This document shows positions 8,318 to 16,945 of a DNA stretch of 35,179 bases, in pieces; the stretch's first letter is position 1; each line of letters begins with the position of its first letter. Position numbers and translations under genes: made by a program. Under the pieces are notes generated by a model. It saw nothing but the letters and a program-made list of their open reading frames with translations. It had not been told where the DNA came from and searched no databases. Origin of the DNA: Planctomycetaceae bacterium (GTDB lineage: Bacteria; Planctomycetota; Planctomycetia; Planctomycetales; Planctomycetaceae); NCBI GenBank assembly GCA_015485495.1, contig WFTL01000008.1:1-35179 (forward strand), in the 5' to 3' direction.

Positions 8318-9672
8318 CAGGAATCCTCCCGGCGGCCAAACAGGAACCAGCGTTTCCGGGGCTGCACCTGCTGCACGACGACGGACTGTTCGCCCAGCCG
8401 TTCGAGAACTCCGTTGAGTTTCTTCAGGCCGCGGGCGATGCCATGAAAGGAACCGTTCAGTTCTGTTCGCACGTCGGCTGTTTCACGGGCGACTCCTGCA
8501 AGCAGATTCTGCATCTGCTCGGCGGCGGAATTCATCAGAGAAAGCTGTTCGTGCAGTTCGGCCCGCTGTTCATTCAGAACAGAAGCGACGATGCCGCGAA
8601 ATGTTTCCTCATCACGGCCGGAACTGTCCGGACCGCTGCGCAACGAACCGTCGTGCAGGCGCAGCAGCAGATTCTCATTGCAGTATTCATCCACCGCGGT
8701 GATCAGGGCTTCTTCGCTTTTCTGCAGACCCGATGCGGGAATTTTCACCATCATGCTCATGATGAGCGCCAGCAGGGTCGTGTCGAAGGCCGTTTTCAGA
8801 CCATCGAACACTCCGGTGAGTGCGGTTTTGAGCTGAGTGACATCGCTGGCGCTGTCCAGACTGCCGGCCAGCCCCGCAACGGCTCCGCTGATTCCGATGA
8901 CCGTGCCGATGAACCCCAGAATCGGCAGAGACCAGATGAAGACTTTCAGCAAAGCGAAGCTGCCGGCCACGTTGCTGGCATCGATGGCCGACTGCGACTC
9001 CAGCATCGTGGCCGTATCGGCTGCCCGCTGCCGCACACGAAAGTGTTCCAGCCCCCGGACGACACGGTTGACCAGAAAGCTTTCCTGAGGACTCACGGGC
9101 AGTTCTTCGATGTGACGCAGAAAACGATCGGCGGAGTCCGGTGTGATCTGTCGGGAGAGTTCCGTCGGCAGAACGTCCAGGAGCATCGCTTCGCGCTGTG
9201 TGCGCAGGTGCACCCATTTGAAGAACAGGATGCTGAAAGACCAGAACATCAGAAACGTGGTGGCAAAAGGAACCCAGCCGCGTTCCCAGAACAGCGCGCC
9301 TGCAGCGGTGTGTCTCAAAGGAAACAGAATCCCCAGCCAGATGACCGTCAGAGCGAACCCGACGGCCCCGCTGACCGGAAGACTGACATCGGTACTGACC
9401 GAATCGCTGCGGCCGGCATGGAACCAGCGCCCTTTCGATCGCCGGCGGCGCGCCCGCCGCGGCGGGCGCACGGCGGAAGACCGGACCGGATCGGTCACGG
9501 GGACGACCAGGTTCGACAGATCGTCTTCCGCCTGAGTCGGCTGCGGTTCCGGTTCGGGAATCCGCATGCTTTGTCGGCAGTGAGGGCACCGGCGGGACTG
9601 GCCGGCCAGGTCTCTGGAAATCCGGAGTGACCTGGAACAGTGCGGGCAGGAAAACCGGAAGTACGCAGTCAT
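8317..9672 (-). CDS. MotA/TolQ/ExbB-type proton channel with zinc ribbon
   Basis: This 451-residue protein begins with a cytoplasmic zinc ribbon: Cys9-x2-Cys12 and Cys29-x2-Cys32 (CPHC ... CPHC). A basic linker (PPRRARRRRSK) follows, then membrane helices at about 103-120 and 133-152. After a long cytoplasmic stretch come the two core MotA/TolQ/ExbB helices: FIWSLPILGFIGTVIGISGA (245-264) and a helix near 290-308 containing TAFDTTLLALI. The C-terminal 130 residues are helical and end in RKRWFLFGRRE. The family forms a pentameric channel around an ExbD dimer and converts ion flow into mechanical work. The start at 9672 is chosen because the ribbon begins there; the frame continues upstream without protein-like sequence. 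It leads the cassette with two ExbD-like genes. Confidence 0.85.
   Translation of the reverse strand: MTAYFRFSCPHCSRSLRISRDLAGQSRRCPHCRQSMRIPEPEPQPTQAEDDLSNLVVPVTDPVRSSAVRPPRRARRRRSKGRWFHAGRSDSVSTDVSLPVSGAVGFALTVIWLGILFPLRHTAAGALFWERGWVPFATTFLMFWSFSILFFKWVHLRTQREAMLLDVLPTELSRQITPDSADRFLRHIEELPVSPQESFLVNRVVRGLEHFRVRQRAADTATMLESQSAIDASNVAGSFALLKVFIWSLPILGFIGTVIGISGAVAGLAGSLDSASDVTQLKTALTGVFDGLKTAFDTTLLALIMSMMVKIPASGLQKSEEALITAVDEYCNENLLLRLHDGSLRSGPDSSGRDEETFRGIVASVLNEQRAELHEQLSLMNSAAEQMQNLLAGVARETADVRTELNGSFHGIARGLKKLNGVLERLGEQSVVVQQVQPRKRWFLFGRREDS
8325..8330 (-). promoter_or_regulatory. Shine-Dalgarno for second ExbD-like gene
   Basis: On the minus strand this reads GGGAGG, seven bases before the ATG at 8317. 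It lies inside the last codons of the ExbB-like gene and fixes the start of the downstream gene. It is one of the few near-consensus sites in this window. Confidence 0.7.
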
Positions 9673-9906
9673 TCGGACGGCCTGGCCGGAAGGACGAAAC
9701 ACCATGGCAGAACTCGGCCTGCAGATCATGAAAAACCTACCCGAACATGCCCTTTGGTCCCAATCAAATCGCTCGATTCGTGCGGAAACGCGGTACCGGA
9801 CTGCTGGGCATCCGCAGAGAATGCGGGTAAACTGATGTTCCCGCCTGTGATGTCCCGGATCTTCTGCCGGATCGGTCCGTTGCCTGCAGTGTGAAAGCCC
9901 GCCGTC

Positions 9907-11349
9907 ATGCACCATCACACCGGCCATGCCTTTACGAACTATCATCCGCTCACTGCAGAAGGGCTGGTGGTCCGCAGCCGTCGCAATCTGCTGAAAACCG
10001 GCCTGGCCGGACTCGCCGGACTCAGCGTGCCTCGCCTTCTGAAACTGCGTGCGGAAGCCGTTCAGGACGGGCGTGCCATGAGTCACCGCAGTGTGATTCT
10101 GCTGTGGATGACCGGCGGCCCGAGCCACATCGACACGTGGGATCCGAAACCCGACCGGCCCTACAACAACCGAGGACCGTTTTCACCGATTTCCACGGCG
10201 ATTCCGGGAACGATCATCTGCGAACATCTGCCGAAACAGGCCGCTATGCTCGATCGATTCACGATCATACGATCGGTCGACTGCCGGGGCAGCAACCACC
10301 AGCCGAATCAGGTCATGCAGACGGGCAGCCGCGAGGCGGCTCCGCGCATCAATCCCAAAGGGGACCGGTATCCGGCCATCGCTTCTGTCATCGCCCGGGA
10401 ACGGGGCGCCAACCATCCGGCGATGCCGCCATCGGTGGCATTCATGAAGCACTGGTCGCACATCGCCTGGGGAGGCTGGCTGGGAAAGCAGTACGACCCG
10501 TTCATCGGCAACCGGGCCGCCGTGCTGCCGGCTTATGATCTGGTCGGAAAGCCTCTGAACCGGATGACGGGAGCCGATCTGTTCACACTGCCGCAGGAAC
10601 TCAGCAGCGACCGGCTGACCGACCGCCGACAGCTCATGCGGGACCTGGATCGGCTGCGCACCGATATCGATGCGTCCGGCATGATGGAAGCGCTGGATAC
10701 CTACGGAGCGCAGGCGTTTGAGATGGTTCTGGGGGGCCGCGCCCGGAAAGCCTTCGACCTTTCAGCGGAACCGCAGTCCGTCCGTGACCGTTACGGCAGC
10801 CATCTGTGGTGTCAGCAGGCTCTGCTGGCCCGGCGCCTGGTGGAAGCCGGTGTGAGTTTCGTGACGATCGATCTGAGTTACCACACGGCATCCGGTACCT
10901 GGGACAACCACGGCATTCCCGGCGGCGTGTACGGAGGGATTTCGAAGGGCCTGAAACCACTGCTGCCGCTGTTCGACCATCTGATCACGACACTTGTCAG
11001 TGACCTGGAAGAACGCGGTCTGCTGGACGAGGTTCTGGTGATCGCCATGGGAGAATTCGGCCGGACTCCCAATATGGGAACTCAAAACAGTCAGGACGGA
11101 CGGAATCACTGGCCGATCGTCATGTCCATGTGTCTGGCCGGCGGCGGTCTGCGACACGGACAGGTCATCGGGGCGACCACACAGGACGGTGGAGCGATCC
11201 AGGATCGTCCGGTCACGCCTGCGGATCTGGCCGCCACGATCTACCGCCACATGGATGTGCCACTGGACGGAACTTACGTGGATGACCGCGGTCGTCCGCG
11301 TTATTTTGTTGAAGAAAACGGGCAGCCTCTGCCCGAACTGTTTTCCTGA
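9907..11349 (+). CDS. DUF1501 protein, Tat-exported (first copy)
   Basis: This 480-residue protein carries a near-perfect Tat signal: SRRNLLKTGLAGLAGLSVP at 24-42, matching S-R-R-x-F-L-K with Leu for Phe. DUF1501 belongs to the alkaline phosphatase/sulfatase-like fold. Visible family motifs are LLWMTGGPSHIDTWDPKP (66-82) and GEFGRTPNMG near the C-terminal third. The enzymatic activity of DUF1501 proteins has not been established; they are nearly always encoded beside DUF1549/DUF1553 cytochrome proteins, as here. Tat export suggests folding, possibly with metal, before export. The first residues are unusually histidine-rich (MHHHTGHAFTNYH). It lies 44 bases before the cytochrome gene. The gap to the divergent ExbB-like gene is 234 bases. 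Confidence 0.92.
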   Translation: MHHHTGHAFTNYHPLTAEGLVVRSRRNLLKTGLAGLAGLSVPRLLKLRAEAVQDGRAMSHRSVILLWMTGGPSHIDTWDPKPDRPYNNRGPFSPISTAIPGTIICEHLPKQAAMLDRFTIIRSVDCRGSNHQPNQVMQTGSREAAPRINPKGDRYPAIASVIARERGANHPAMPPSVAFMKHWSHIAWGGWLGKQYDPFIGNRAAVLPAYDLVGKPLNRMTGADLFTLPQELSSDRLTDRRQLMRDLDRLRTDIDASGMMEALDTYGAQAFEMVLGGRARKAFDLSAEPQSVRDRYGSHLWCQQALLARRLVEAGVSFVTIDLSYHTASGTWDNHGIPGGVYGGISKGLKPLLPLFDHLITTLVSDLEERGLLDEVLVIAMGEFGRTPNMGTQNSQDGRNHWPIVMSMCLAGGGLRHGQVIGATTQDGGAIQDRPVTPADLAATIYRHMDVPLDGTYVDDRGRPRYFVEENGQPLPELFS

Positions 11350-11393
11350 CCGGGCTGAAGCACACGGATGCGTCCGGCCGACAGTCTCCGAAG

Positions 11394-14075
11394 ATGTTTC
11401 TGGAAAGCGTCGTGAACCAGCTTCTGCGTGATACGATTCGGCCGGCCGCTGCTGCGGTTCTGTGTGTTCTGCTTCTGCCGGCGGAATCTTCGAGGGCCGG
11501 TTCGGAAATCTATACAAATGCCGTGCGTCCTCTGCTGGCCGAAAAGTGCGTTTCGTGTCATGGGGCCGTGCGGCAGCAGTCGGGACTGCGTCTGGACGCC
11601 GGATCTTTGATTCTTCAGGGCGGTGACAGCGGAGCCGTGGTGGTTCCCGGTCAGCCGGAAGAAAGCGAACTGCTGCTGCGGGTCACGGCAGACGATCCGG
11701 ATCTCCGGATGCCTCCGGAAGGCGACGGGGAACCTCTGACCCGGGAACAGACGGACCTTCTGACCGAATGGATTCGTTCGGGTGCCGCCTTTCCCGAAGA
11801 CGAACCGATTCCGGAAGGTCCGTCATCGCACTGGGCCTGGCAGCCGGTTCGCCGTCCGGCTGTGCCGGACGTGTCCGATCCGGACTGGAGCCATCCGATC
11901 GACGCGTTCGTGTTTCGATCGTGGCAGGAACACGGCATAGCGCCGGCCGCCATGGCCGATCGGCGAACCCTGCTGCGGCGGGCGTCTTTCGACCTGATCG
12001 GTCTGCCGCCGACTCGGGAACAGATGGCCGCCCTGCTGAATGATCGCAGTGACCATGCGTGGGAGCGTGCGGTGGATCGCCTGCTGGCCAGCCCGCACCA
12101 TGGAGAACGCTGGGCGCGGCACTGGATGGATGTCTGGAGATACAGCGACTGGGACGGGTACAAGATGGCCGTGCGGGGCAGTCAGCGCCACATCTGGCAC
12201 TGGCGGGACTGGATCGTACGGTCGCTGAATGCCGATCGCGGCTACGACCGCATGGTGACGGAAATGCTGGCCGGTGATGAGCTGGCGCCGGAAGATCCGA
12301 ACGTTCTGGCGGCAACCGGTTTTCTGGTTCGCAACTACCACAACAGCAATCGGAACATCTGGCTGGACGCGACGGTGGAACACACGGCCAAGGCATTTCT
12401 GGCCACGACGATCAACTGTGCCCGCTGTCACGACCACAAGTACGATCCGATCGACCAGCGCGAGTATTACGCGTTTCGGGCGATTTTCGAGCCGCATCAT
12501 GTGCGGACGGACCGACTGCCCGGCCAGGCCGATCTCATGCAGGACGGCCTGCCGCGGGCCTTCGACGCGTCCCCGGACGCCGAAACGTATGTTTACATCC
12601 GCGGGAATGAAAAACACCCGGACAAAGACCATCCGGTTTCTCCCGCTGTCCCCGTGGTGCTCGGCGGATCCTACGAACCAGCGGAAGTGTGGCTGCCGGT
12701 CTTTGCTTCCTGGCCGTCGCTTCGGGATTTCGTTGTGGAAGAGGATCTGGAACGGGCCCAGCAGCAGGTCCGGGCTGCCGAAGCGAAGGTGGCCACACTG
12801 ACCGGTGCCGACGGTGCCGAGGCATCTTCCGGACCGGCGCAGGAAGCTCTTCACGTGGCCCGTCTGAAACTGGCGTCTCTGCAGGCCCGGCTGGAAGCCG
12901 ATCGGGGCCGCGCCGGCCTCCTCCCGGACAGCACGCCGGCCCTCCAGAAGGCCCGTGAACAGACAGCCCTGCAGAAGGAACAGGAATATCGCGTGGCGGC
13001 GGCCGAACTGAATGTTCATCGAAAACAGGCCGGTCTGGAAGCCGCCCGCAGCATCGACACCGAACCGGAACGCAAAAAGGCCATCCAGAAGGCCGAAAAG
13101 GAACTCAGCACGGCACAGAAGGAGCTGGAGAAGGTGCGGCAGGACGCCGCGAAAGACGATCAGAAGTACACTCCCACGGGAAAACATTATCCCGCCCGCA
13201 GCACGGGACGACGGACGGCTCTGGCGCGATGGATCGTCTCCCGCAACAATCCTCTGACAGCCCGTGTCGCCGTCAATGACATCTGGATGTGGCATTTCGG
13301 AGCCCCGCTGGTTGAAAATGTGTTCGATTTCGGAATGAGGACAGCTCGTCCGGAACACGCGGAACTGCTGGACTGGCTGGCGGCGGAATTCATGGAACAT
13401 GGCTGGAGCATGAAACATCTGCATCGGGTGATTCTGACATCCCGTGTGTGGCGTCTGTCGTCGGAAGTCACTGCCGATTCGGCCGAGGCGGATCCGGACG
13501 GCCGTTTTCTCTCACGGGCCCGCGTTCAGCGGATCGATGCGGAATGCGTGCGGGACAGCATCCTCGCGGTGGCCGGCACGCTGGACCGGACCATGGGCGG
13601 ACCGGTCGTGCCGTTTCGTGAAGCCGACGAATCGACGCGGCGCAGCCTGTACATCGAACACGCGTACGAAAAACAGGCCACCATGCTGGTTCTGTTCGAT
13701 GCGGCCAGTCCGAATGAGTGCTATCGCCGATCGACCAGCGTGATTCCTCAGCAGGCCCTGGCCATGGTCAACAGCGATCTGACCGTCCGCAGTGCCCGCC
13801 AGGCCGCTGAGCGGCTGTCGCAGGAGGCAGCGGATGCTGATCGATTCATCGAACGGGCGTTTCTGGAACTGCTGTCTCGGCCTCCGAATCCGGAGGAACA
13901 GGCTGCGTGTCGGGAGTTTCTGCTGCAGCAGACGGACGAACTGCAGCCGAACCGGCAGGCGGTTTCGGAAGCCGGCAGCGGGTCCGGGCAAACGGACATG
14001 TCGCCGGAACAGCGGGCCCGACGCAATCTGGTGCATGTTCTGATCAACCACAACGACTTCATCACGGTGAGGTAA
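11394..14075 (+). CDS. Planctomycete-type cytochrome c / DUF1549 / DUF1553 protein
   Basis: This 893-residue protein has a Sec signal peptide (hydrophobic core 17-29, cleavage near SRAGS). A cytochrome c-like domain follows with CVSCH at 52-56 and MPPEGDGE, which may give the Met ligand, at 106-113. DUF1549 begins about 167 (HPIDAFVF) and contains RASFDLIGLPPT and a second CxxCH, NCARCHDHKYDPI, at 341-353. A coiled-coil insert spans about 450-590. DUF1553 follows from about 605 (RRTALARWIVSRNNPLTARV) to the end. Haem attachment at CVSCH is expected; whether the second CxxCH binds haem is not known. The family is very common in planctomycetes and is thought to act in periplasmic oxidation of complex substrates, without proven chemistry. 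It is flanked by DUF1501 genes on both sides. Confidence 0.92.
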   Translation: MFLESVVNQLLRDTIRPAAAAVLCVLLLPAESSRAGSEIYTNAVRPLLAEKCVSCHGAVRQQSGLRLDAGSLILQGGDSGAVVVPGQPEESELLLRVTADDPDLRMPPEGDGEPLTREQTDLLTEWIRSGAAFPEDEPIPEGPSSHWAWQPVRRPAVPDVSDPDWSHPIDAFVFRSWQEHGIAPAAMADRRTLLRRASFDLIGLPPTREQMAALLNDRSDHAWERAVDRLLASPHHGERWARHWMDVWRYSDWDGYKMAVRGSQRHIWHWRDWIVRSLNADRGYDRMVTEMLAGDELAPEDPNVLAATGFLVRNYHNSNRNIWLDATVEHTAKAFLATTINCARCHDHKYDPIDQREYYAFRAIFEPHHVRTDRLPGQADLMQDGLPRAFDASPDAETYVYIRGNEKHPDKDHPVSPAVPVVLGGSYEPAEVWLPVFASWPSLRDFVVEEDLERAQQQVRAAEAKVATLTGADGAEASSGPAQEALHVARLKLASLQARLEADRGRAGLLPDSTPALQKAREQTALQKEQEYRVAAAELNVHRKQAGLEAARSIDTEPERKKAIQKAEKELSTAQKELEKVRQDAAKDDQKYTPTGKHYPARSTGRRTALARWIVSRNNPLTARVAVNDIWMWHFGAPLVENVFDFGMRTARPEHAELLDWLAAEFMEHGWSMKHLHRVILTSRVWRLSSEVTADSAEADPDGRFLSRARVQRIDAECVRDSILAVAGTLDRTMGGPVVPFREADESTRRSLYIEHAYEKQATMLVLFDAASPNECYRRSTSVIPQQALAMVNSDLTVRSARQAAERLSQEAADADRFIERAFLELLSRPPNPEEQAACREFLLQQTDELQPNRQAVSEAGSGSGQTDMSPEQRARRNLVHVLINHNDFITVR

Positions 14076-14080
14076 CTGCA

Positions 14081-15538
14081 ATGTCTGTTCCGGGGTCTGT
14101 CGCAACACGTCGCCAGGTCATGCTGCGTTCCGGTCTGGGATTCGGCACCACGGTGCTGGCGTCCATGCTGCAGCGGGATGCGGCCGCGTCCGATGCCCTG
14201 TCGGCCGCCGCCCGGATCGCTCCGCGGGCGAAAAGCGTCATCTGGCTGTTCATGATCGGCGGGGCCAGTCATCTGGAATCGTTCGATCCCAAACCGGCTC
14301 TGAACCGCTATGCCGGCAAAACCATCGATGAAACGCCTCACGCCGATATCCTGAAGTCTCCCTATCTGGAAAACGAACGGGTCGTCGCATTCGACCCCAA
14401 CAACGGGTTCGTGCGGACCGAATGTTTTCCGCTGCAGACCCGTTTTCGGCCGCACGGAGAAAGCGGGCTGGAAATCAGCGACTGGTGGCCGCATGTGGCT
14501 TCCTGTGCGGACGACCTGTGTCTGATTCGATCGATGTGGACGGAAGACAGCAATCATGGAGCCCAGCTTCAGTTCCACACCGGCCGTCACCGGGTGGATG
14601 GTTTCTTTCCGACGATCGGTTCCTGGGCCGCCTGGGGCCTGGGAACGCTGAATGAGAACCTGCCGGAATTCGTTGTGATGGGAACGCCGGTGGCCGACTG
14701 CTGCGGCGGTCAGGAAGCGCATCGAGCCAACTATCTGGGACCACAGTACGACGGTGTGCCGCTCAGCGTGGACCCGCACAACAGCATGCCGTACGTCAGC
14801 CGCGATCCGCAGATGCAGGCTCGGGAACAGCAGGCGGAATTCGATCTTCTGCGGCGGCTGCACACGATGACGGCGCATCAGTATCCCGATGATACCGCTT
14901 TGACAGCACGCATTCGTTCCTATGAACTGGCCTTCCGCATGCAGACGGCCGTTCCGGAAGTCGTCGACCTGTCTCAGGAAACGGCAGCCGTTCAGGCTGC
15001 CTACGGTGTGGGACAGAAGGAAACAGACGTCTTTGGGCGGCAGATGCTCACCGCCCGTCGTCTGGCGGAACGAGGCGTACGGTTCATTCAGGTCTATCAC
15101 GGCAGCAACGGCGGCGCCGGAAGCTGGGATGCTCATTCCAACCTGCGCCGGGGACACGCCCGTCTGTGCCGCCAGGTGGATCAGCCGATCGGTGCTTTGC
15201 TGAAGGATCTGCGGCAGCGGGGTCTGCTGGATGAAACTCTGGTTGTCTGGGCCACGGAGTTCGGACGGACTCCTGGATCACAGCATACCAGCGGGCGGGA
15301 TCATCACCCGTACGGATTTTCCGTCTGGATGGCCGGTGGCGGAATTCGTGGCGGAATCGCGCACGGAGCCACGGACGAACTGGGCTTCCACGCCGTGGAA
15401 GACCGGCATTATGTCACCGACATCCATGCAACCGTGCTGCATCAGCTTGGTCTGGATGTGCGGCGACTTCAGGTTCCCGGACGGAAACGTCTGGAACGCG
15501 ATTTCGGAACGCCCATTCATGGCATCATCGATGCCTGA
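14081..15538 (+). CDS. DUF1501 protein, Tat-exported (second copy)
   Basis: This 485-residue DUF1501 protein has a Tat-like signal with twin arginine at 10-11 (TRRQVMLRSGLGFGTTVLAS). Family motifs include LFMIGGASHLESFDPKP and ATEFGRTPGSQHTSGRDHH. It differs clearly from the first copy: the N-terminus is short, the motif reads GGASHLESFD instead of GGPSHIDTWD, and the middle carries CCGGQEAHRANYLGP. It is therefore an old paralogue rather than a recent duplicate. The start is set by a GAGGT Shine-Dalgarno seven bases upstream that overlaps the stop of the cytochrome gene, five bases away, so the two are probably co-translated. Function beyond the family-level pairing with DUF1549/DUF1553 proteins is not known. 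Confidence 0.92.
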   Translation: MSVPGSVATRRQVMLRSGLGFGTTVLASMLQRDAAASDALSAAARIAPRAKSVIWLFMIGGASHLESFDPKPALNRYAGKTIDETPHADILKSPYLENERVVAFDPNNGFVRTECFPLQTRFRPHGESGLEISDWWPHVASCADDLCLIRSMWTEDSNHGAQLQFHTGRHRVDGFFPTIGSWAAWGLGTLNENLPEFVVMGTPVADCCGGQEAHRANYLGPQYDGVPLSVDPHNSMPYVSRDPQMQAREQQAEFDLLRRLHTMTAHQYPDDTALTARIRSYELAFRMQTAVPEVVDLSQETAAVQAAYGVGQKETDVFGRQMLTARRLAERGVRFIQVYHGSNGGAGSWDAHSNLRRGHARLCRQVDQPIGALLKDLRQRGLLDETLVVWATEFGRTPGSQHTSGRDHHPYGFSVWMAGGGIRGGIAHGATDELGFHAVEDRHYVTDIHATVLHQLGLDVRRLQVPGRKRLERDFGTPIHGIIDA

Positions 15539-15541
15539 ACA

Positions 15542-15599
15542 CGCAGCAGCGATGGCAGAAACAATGTCCTGTTGCCATGTTGAGCGGCCGGCTGCTGCG
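15542..15599. terminator. Nested inverted repeats between convergent genes
   Basis: An outer pair, CGCAGCAG (15542-15549) and CTGCTGCG (15592-15599), encloses an inner stem-loop, ATGGC-aga-AACA (15552-15563) pairing with TGTTGCCAT (15570-15578) around a 6-base loop. It lies between the rightward second DUF1501 gene and the leftward alpha/beta hydrolase gene. No T-tract is present. A bidirectional terminator is the simplest reading. Confidence 0.45.
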
Positions 15600-15633
15600 G
15601 TCGCGGCACCGGACGATCGCCATCCCGCTTCCG

Positions 15634-16716
15634 TCAGCCCAGGTGCATTCGGAACCAGCTTCGCATCTGTTCCCACATGGCCTCGGACAGAACATGGCCG
15701 GTATCGGCTTCGATGAAGAAACGAAACCGGTCGGATGCATTCTGAGCGGCATACATGCGGGCGATGCGTTCCACGCCGTCCCGCGCCTGCTCGATGGGAG
15801 AACCGGAATCGTTTTCTCCCAGATTCAGATGCAGAGCCCGGGGAGCCGTCAGCCCGGCGATTTCAGGGGTGTCGCCGTACTGCTGCCAGCCGGGTATGAA
15901 ATTCGGAAAACAGTGCAGCAGGCGGTGTTCTTCGATTGCCGAATAGGTGGGCAGGCAGCAGTTGCCGACAAGTGCCTTCAGACGCGGTTCATGGGGTCCC
16001 ACCAGCCAGGTGTGAGTGGATCCCATCGAATGGCCGCAGCATCCCAGATGGTCTGCATCGACTTCGGGGCGTTCACAGAGAAAGTCGACGGCGCGGCGCA
16101 TGTCGAGAATGTTTTTCCAGGCCAGGCAGCGTCCGGCCACGACGTACCGAAGAAACTCGAATCGTTCGAACTGCGGCCCGGCCAGACGTCCGGTCGGGTC
16201 CTGCCGTTCTTCGAAACACAGTGCATCCGGGCAGAGAACCACATAGCCTTCGCGAACCAGAGCCACGCCGGTGTGATGCATGGGGTCGCCGGCCAGTCCG
16301 GCCGGTTCGGATTTGCCCAGCCTGTAGTTGCCGGCGTGCTGATGCCAGACGGCAATCGCCGGAGCCGGATGGGCGGCCGATACGCCGTCGGGAATCAGCA
16401 GCAGGGCCGGAACGCGGTCGTCCGGTTCCGCTTCCCAGGTGACCGATTCGATCCGGTAGCCGTCTTTCTGAACTGTGCTTCTCACCACCGGGCGCAGCGG
16501 ACCGGGATCCGGCCAGGGGCCTCCCAGGCAGCGGACCAGTCGATCACGAAGCGCTTCGGGGTTCATGGGATCTGCGGCGGATTTCTGTCGATCGGCCGGC
16601 GAAAAAGCTGTCGATCCGGCCCCGTCGACAGCACCATTGGTGTCCTTCAGAAGACCGGATACAACCCCGCCGGCACTGACCTGAATCATCCGTCGTCGTG
16701 TGTGAGACAGGCGCAT
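15634..16716 (-). CDS. Exported alpha/beta hydrolase (dienelactone hydrolase-like)
   Basis: This 360-residue protein has an N-terminal segment with arginines (MRLSHTRRRMIQVSAGGVVS) that resembles a degenerate Tat or signal sequence. The alpha/beta hydrolase core starts near residue 100: PALLLIPDG, an IAVWHQHAG stretch likely to hold the oxyanion region, nucleophile elbow GHSMG with Ser230, acid candidate Asp303 in GENDSGSP, and His341 in DTGHVLS. The triad is therefore complete. Similar proteins in planctomycetes are annotated as dienelactone hydrolase or acetyl-xylan esterase-like; the substrate is not readable. It runs leftward, with 229 bases between it and the upstream glutathione peroxidase gene, so it may have its own promoter. 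Export is less certain than the enzyme fold. Confidence 0.85.
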   Translation of the reverse strand: MRLSHTRRRMIQVSAGGVVSGLLKDTNGAVDGAGSTAFSPADRQKSAADPMNPEALRDRLVRCLGGPWPDPGPLRPVVRSTVQKDGYRIESVTWEAEPDDRVPALLLIPDGVSAAHPAPAIAVWHQHAGNYRLGKSEPAGLAGDPMHHTGVALVREGYVVLCPDALCFEERQDPTGRLAGPQFERFEFLRYVVAGRCLAWKNILDMRRAVDFLCERPEVDADHLGCCGHSMGSTHTWLVGPHEPRLKALVGNCCLPTYSAIEEHRLLHCFPNFIPGWQQYGDTPEIAGLTAPRALHLNLGENDSGSPIEQARDGVERIARMYAAQNASDRFRFFIEADTGHVLSEAMWEQMRSWFRMHLG

Positions 16717-16819
16717 CGCAGATGTTCCTTCCGCGGCCGAATTTCCCGAACAGGCCGGTTGCGAAATGATCCGTCACCAGGCTGTCCGGAACGGGAACGG
16801 GCACCCGCTCCCGATCGCC

Positions 16820-16852
16820 ACCGGGCCGGTTCACAGAACGGTTCGGCCCGGT
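16820..16852 (-). terminator. 9-bp stem hairpin downstream of glutathione peroxidase gene
   Basis: ACCGGGCCG (16820-16828) pairs perfectly with CGGCCCGGT (16844-16852), and the loop itself contains GTTC-aca-GAAC. It lies about 94 bases beyond the stop of the leftward glutathione peroxidase gene and before the alpha/beta hydrolase gene. The stem is very GC-rich but no T-tract follows. Confidence 0.4.
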
Positions 16853-16945
16853 CCCGGTCGCGATTCCGGAAGTCCGGCAGCCGGAACGGGTTTCTTCTGG
16901 AAAAGGGTCGTTCCGGGCGTCGGTCGGGTCCGGCTGATGCGGGTG

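Noticed and set aside
6353-9672. Zorya-like anti-phage system
   Set aside because: The ExbB/ExbD-type genes recall ZorA and ZorB, but there is no OmpA-like peptidoglycan-binding domain, helicase or nuclease in the cassette.
11823-13424. Long antisense open frame inside the cytochrome c/DUF1549/DUF1553 gene
   Set aside because: High GC content lowers stop frequency on the opposite strand. The predicted protein lacks any motif and lies wholly within a confidently assigned gene.
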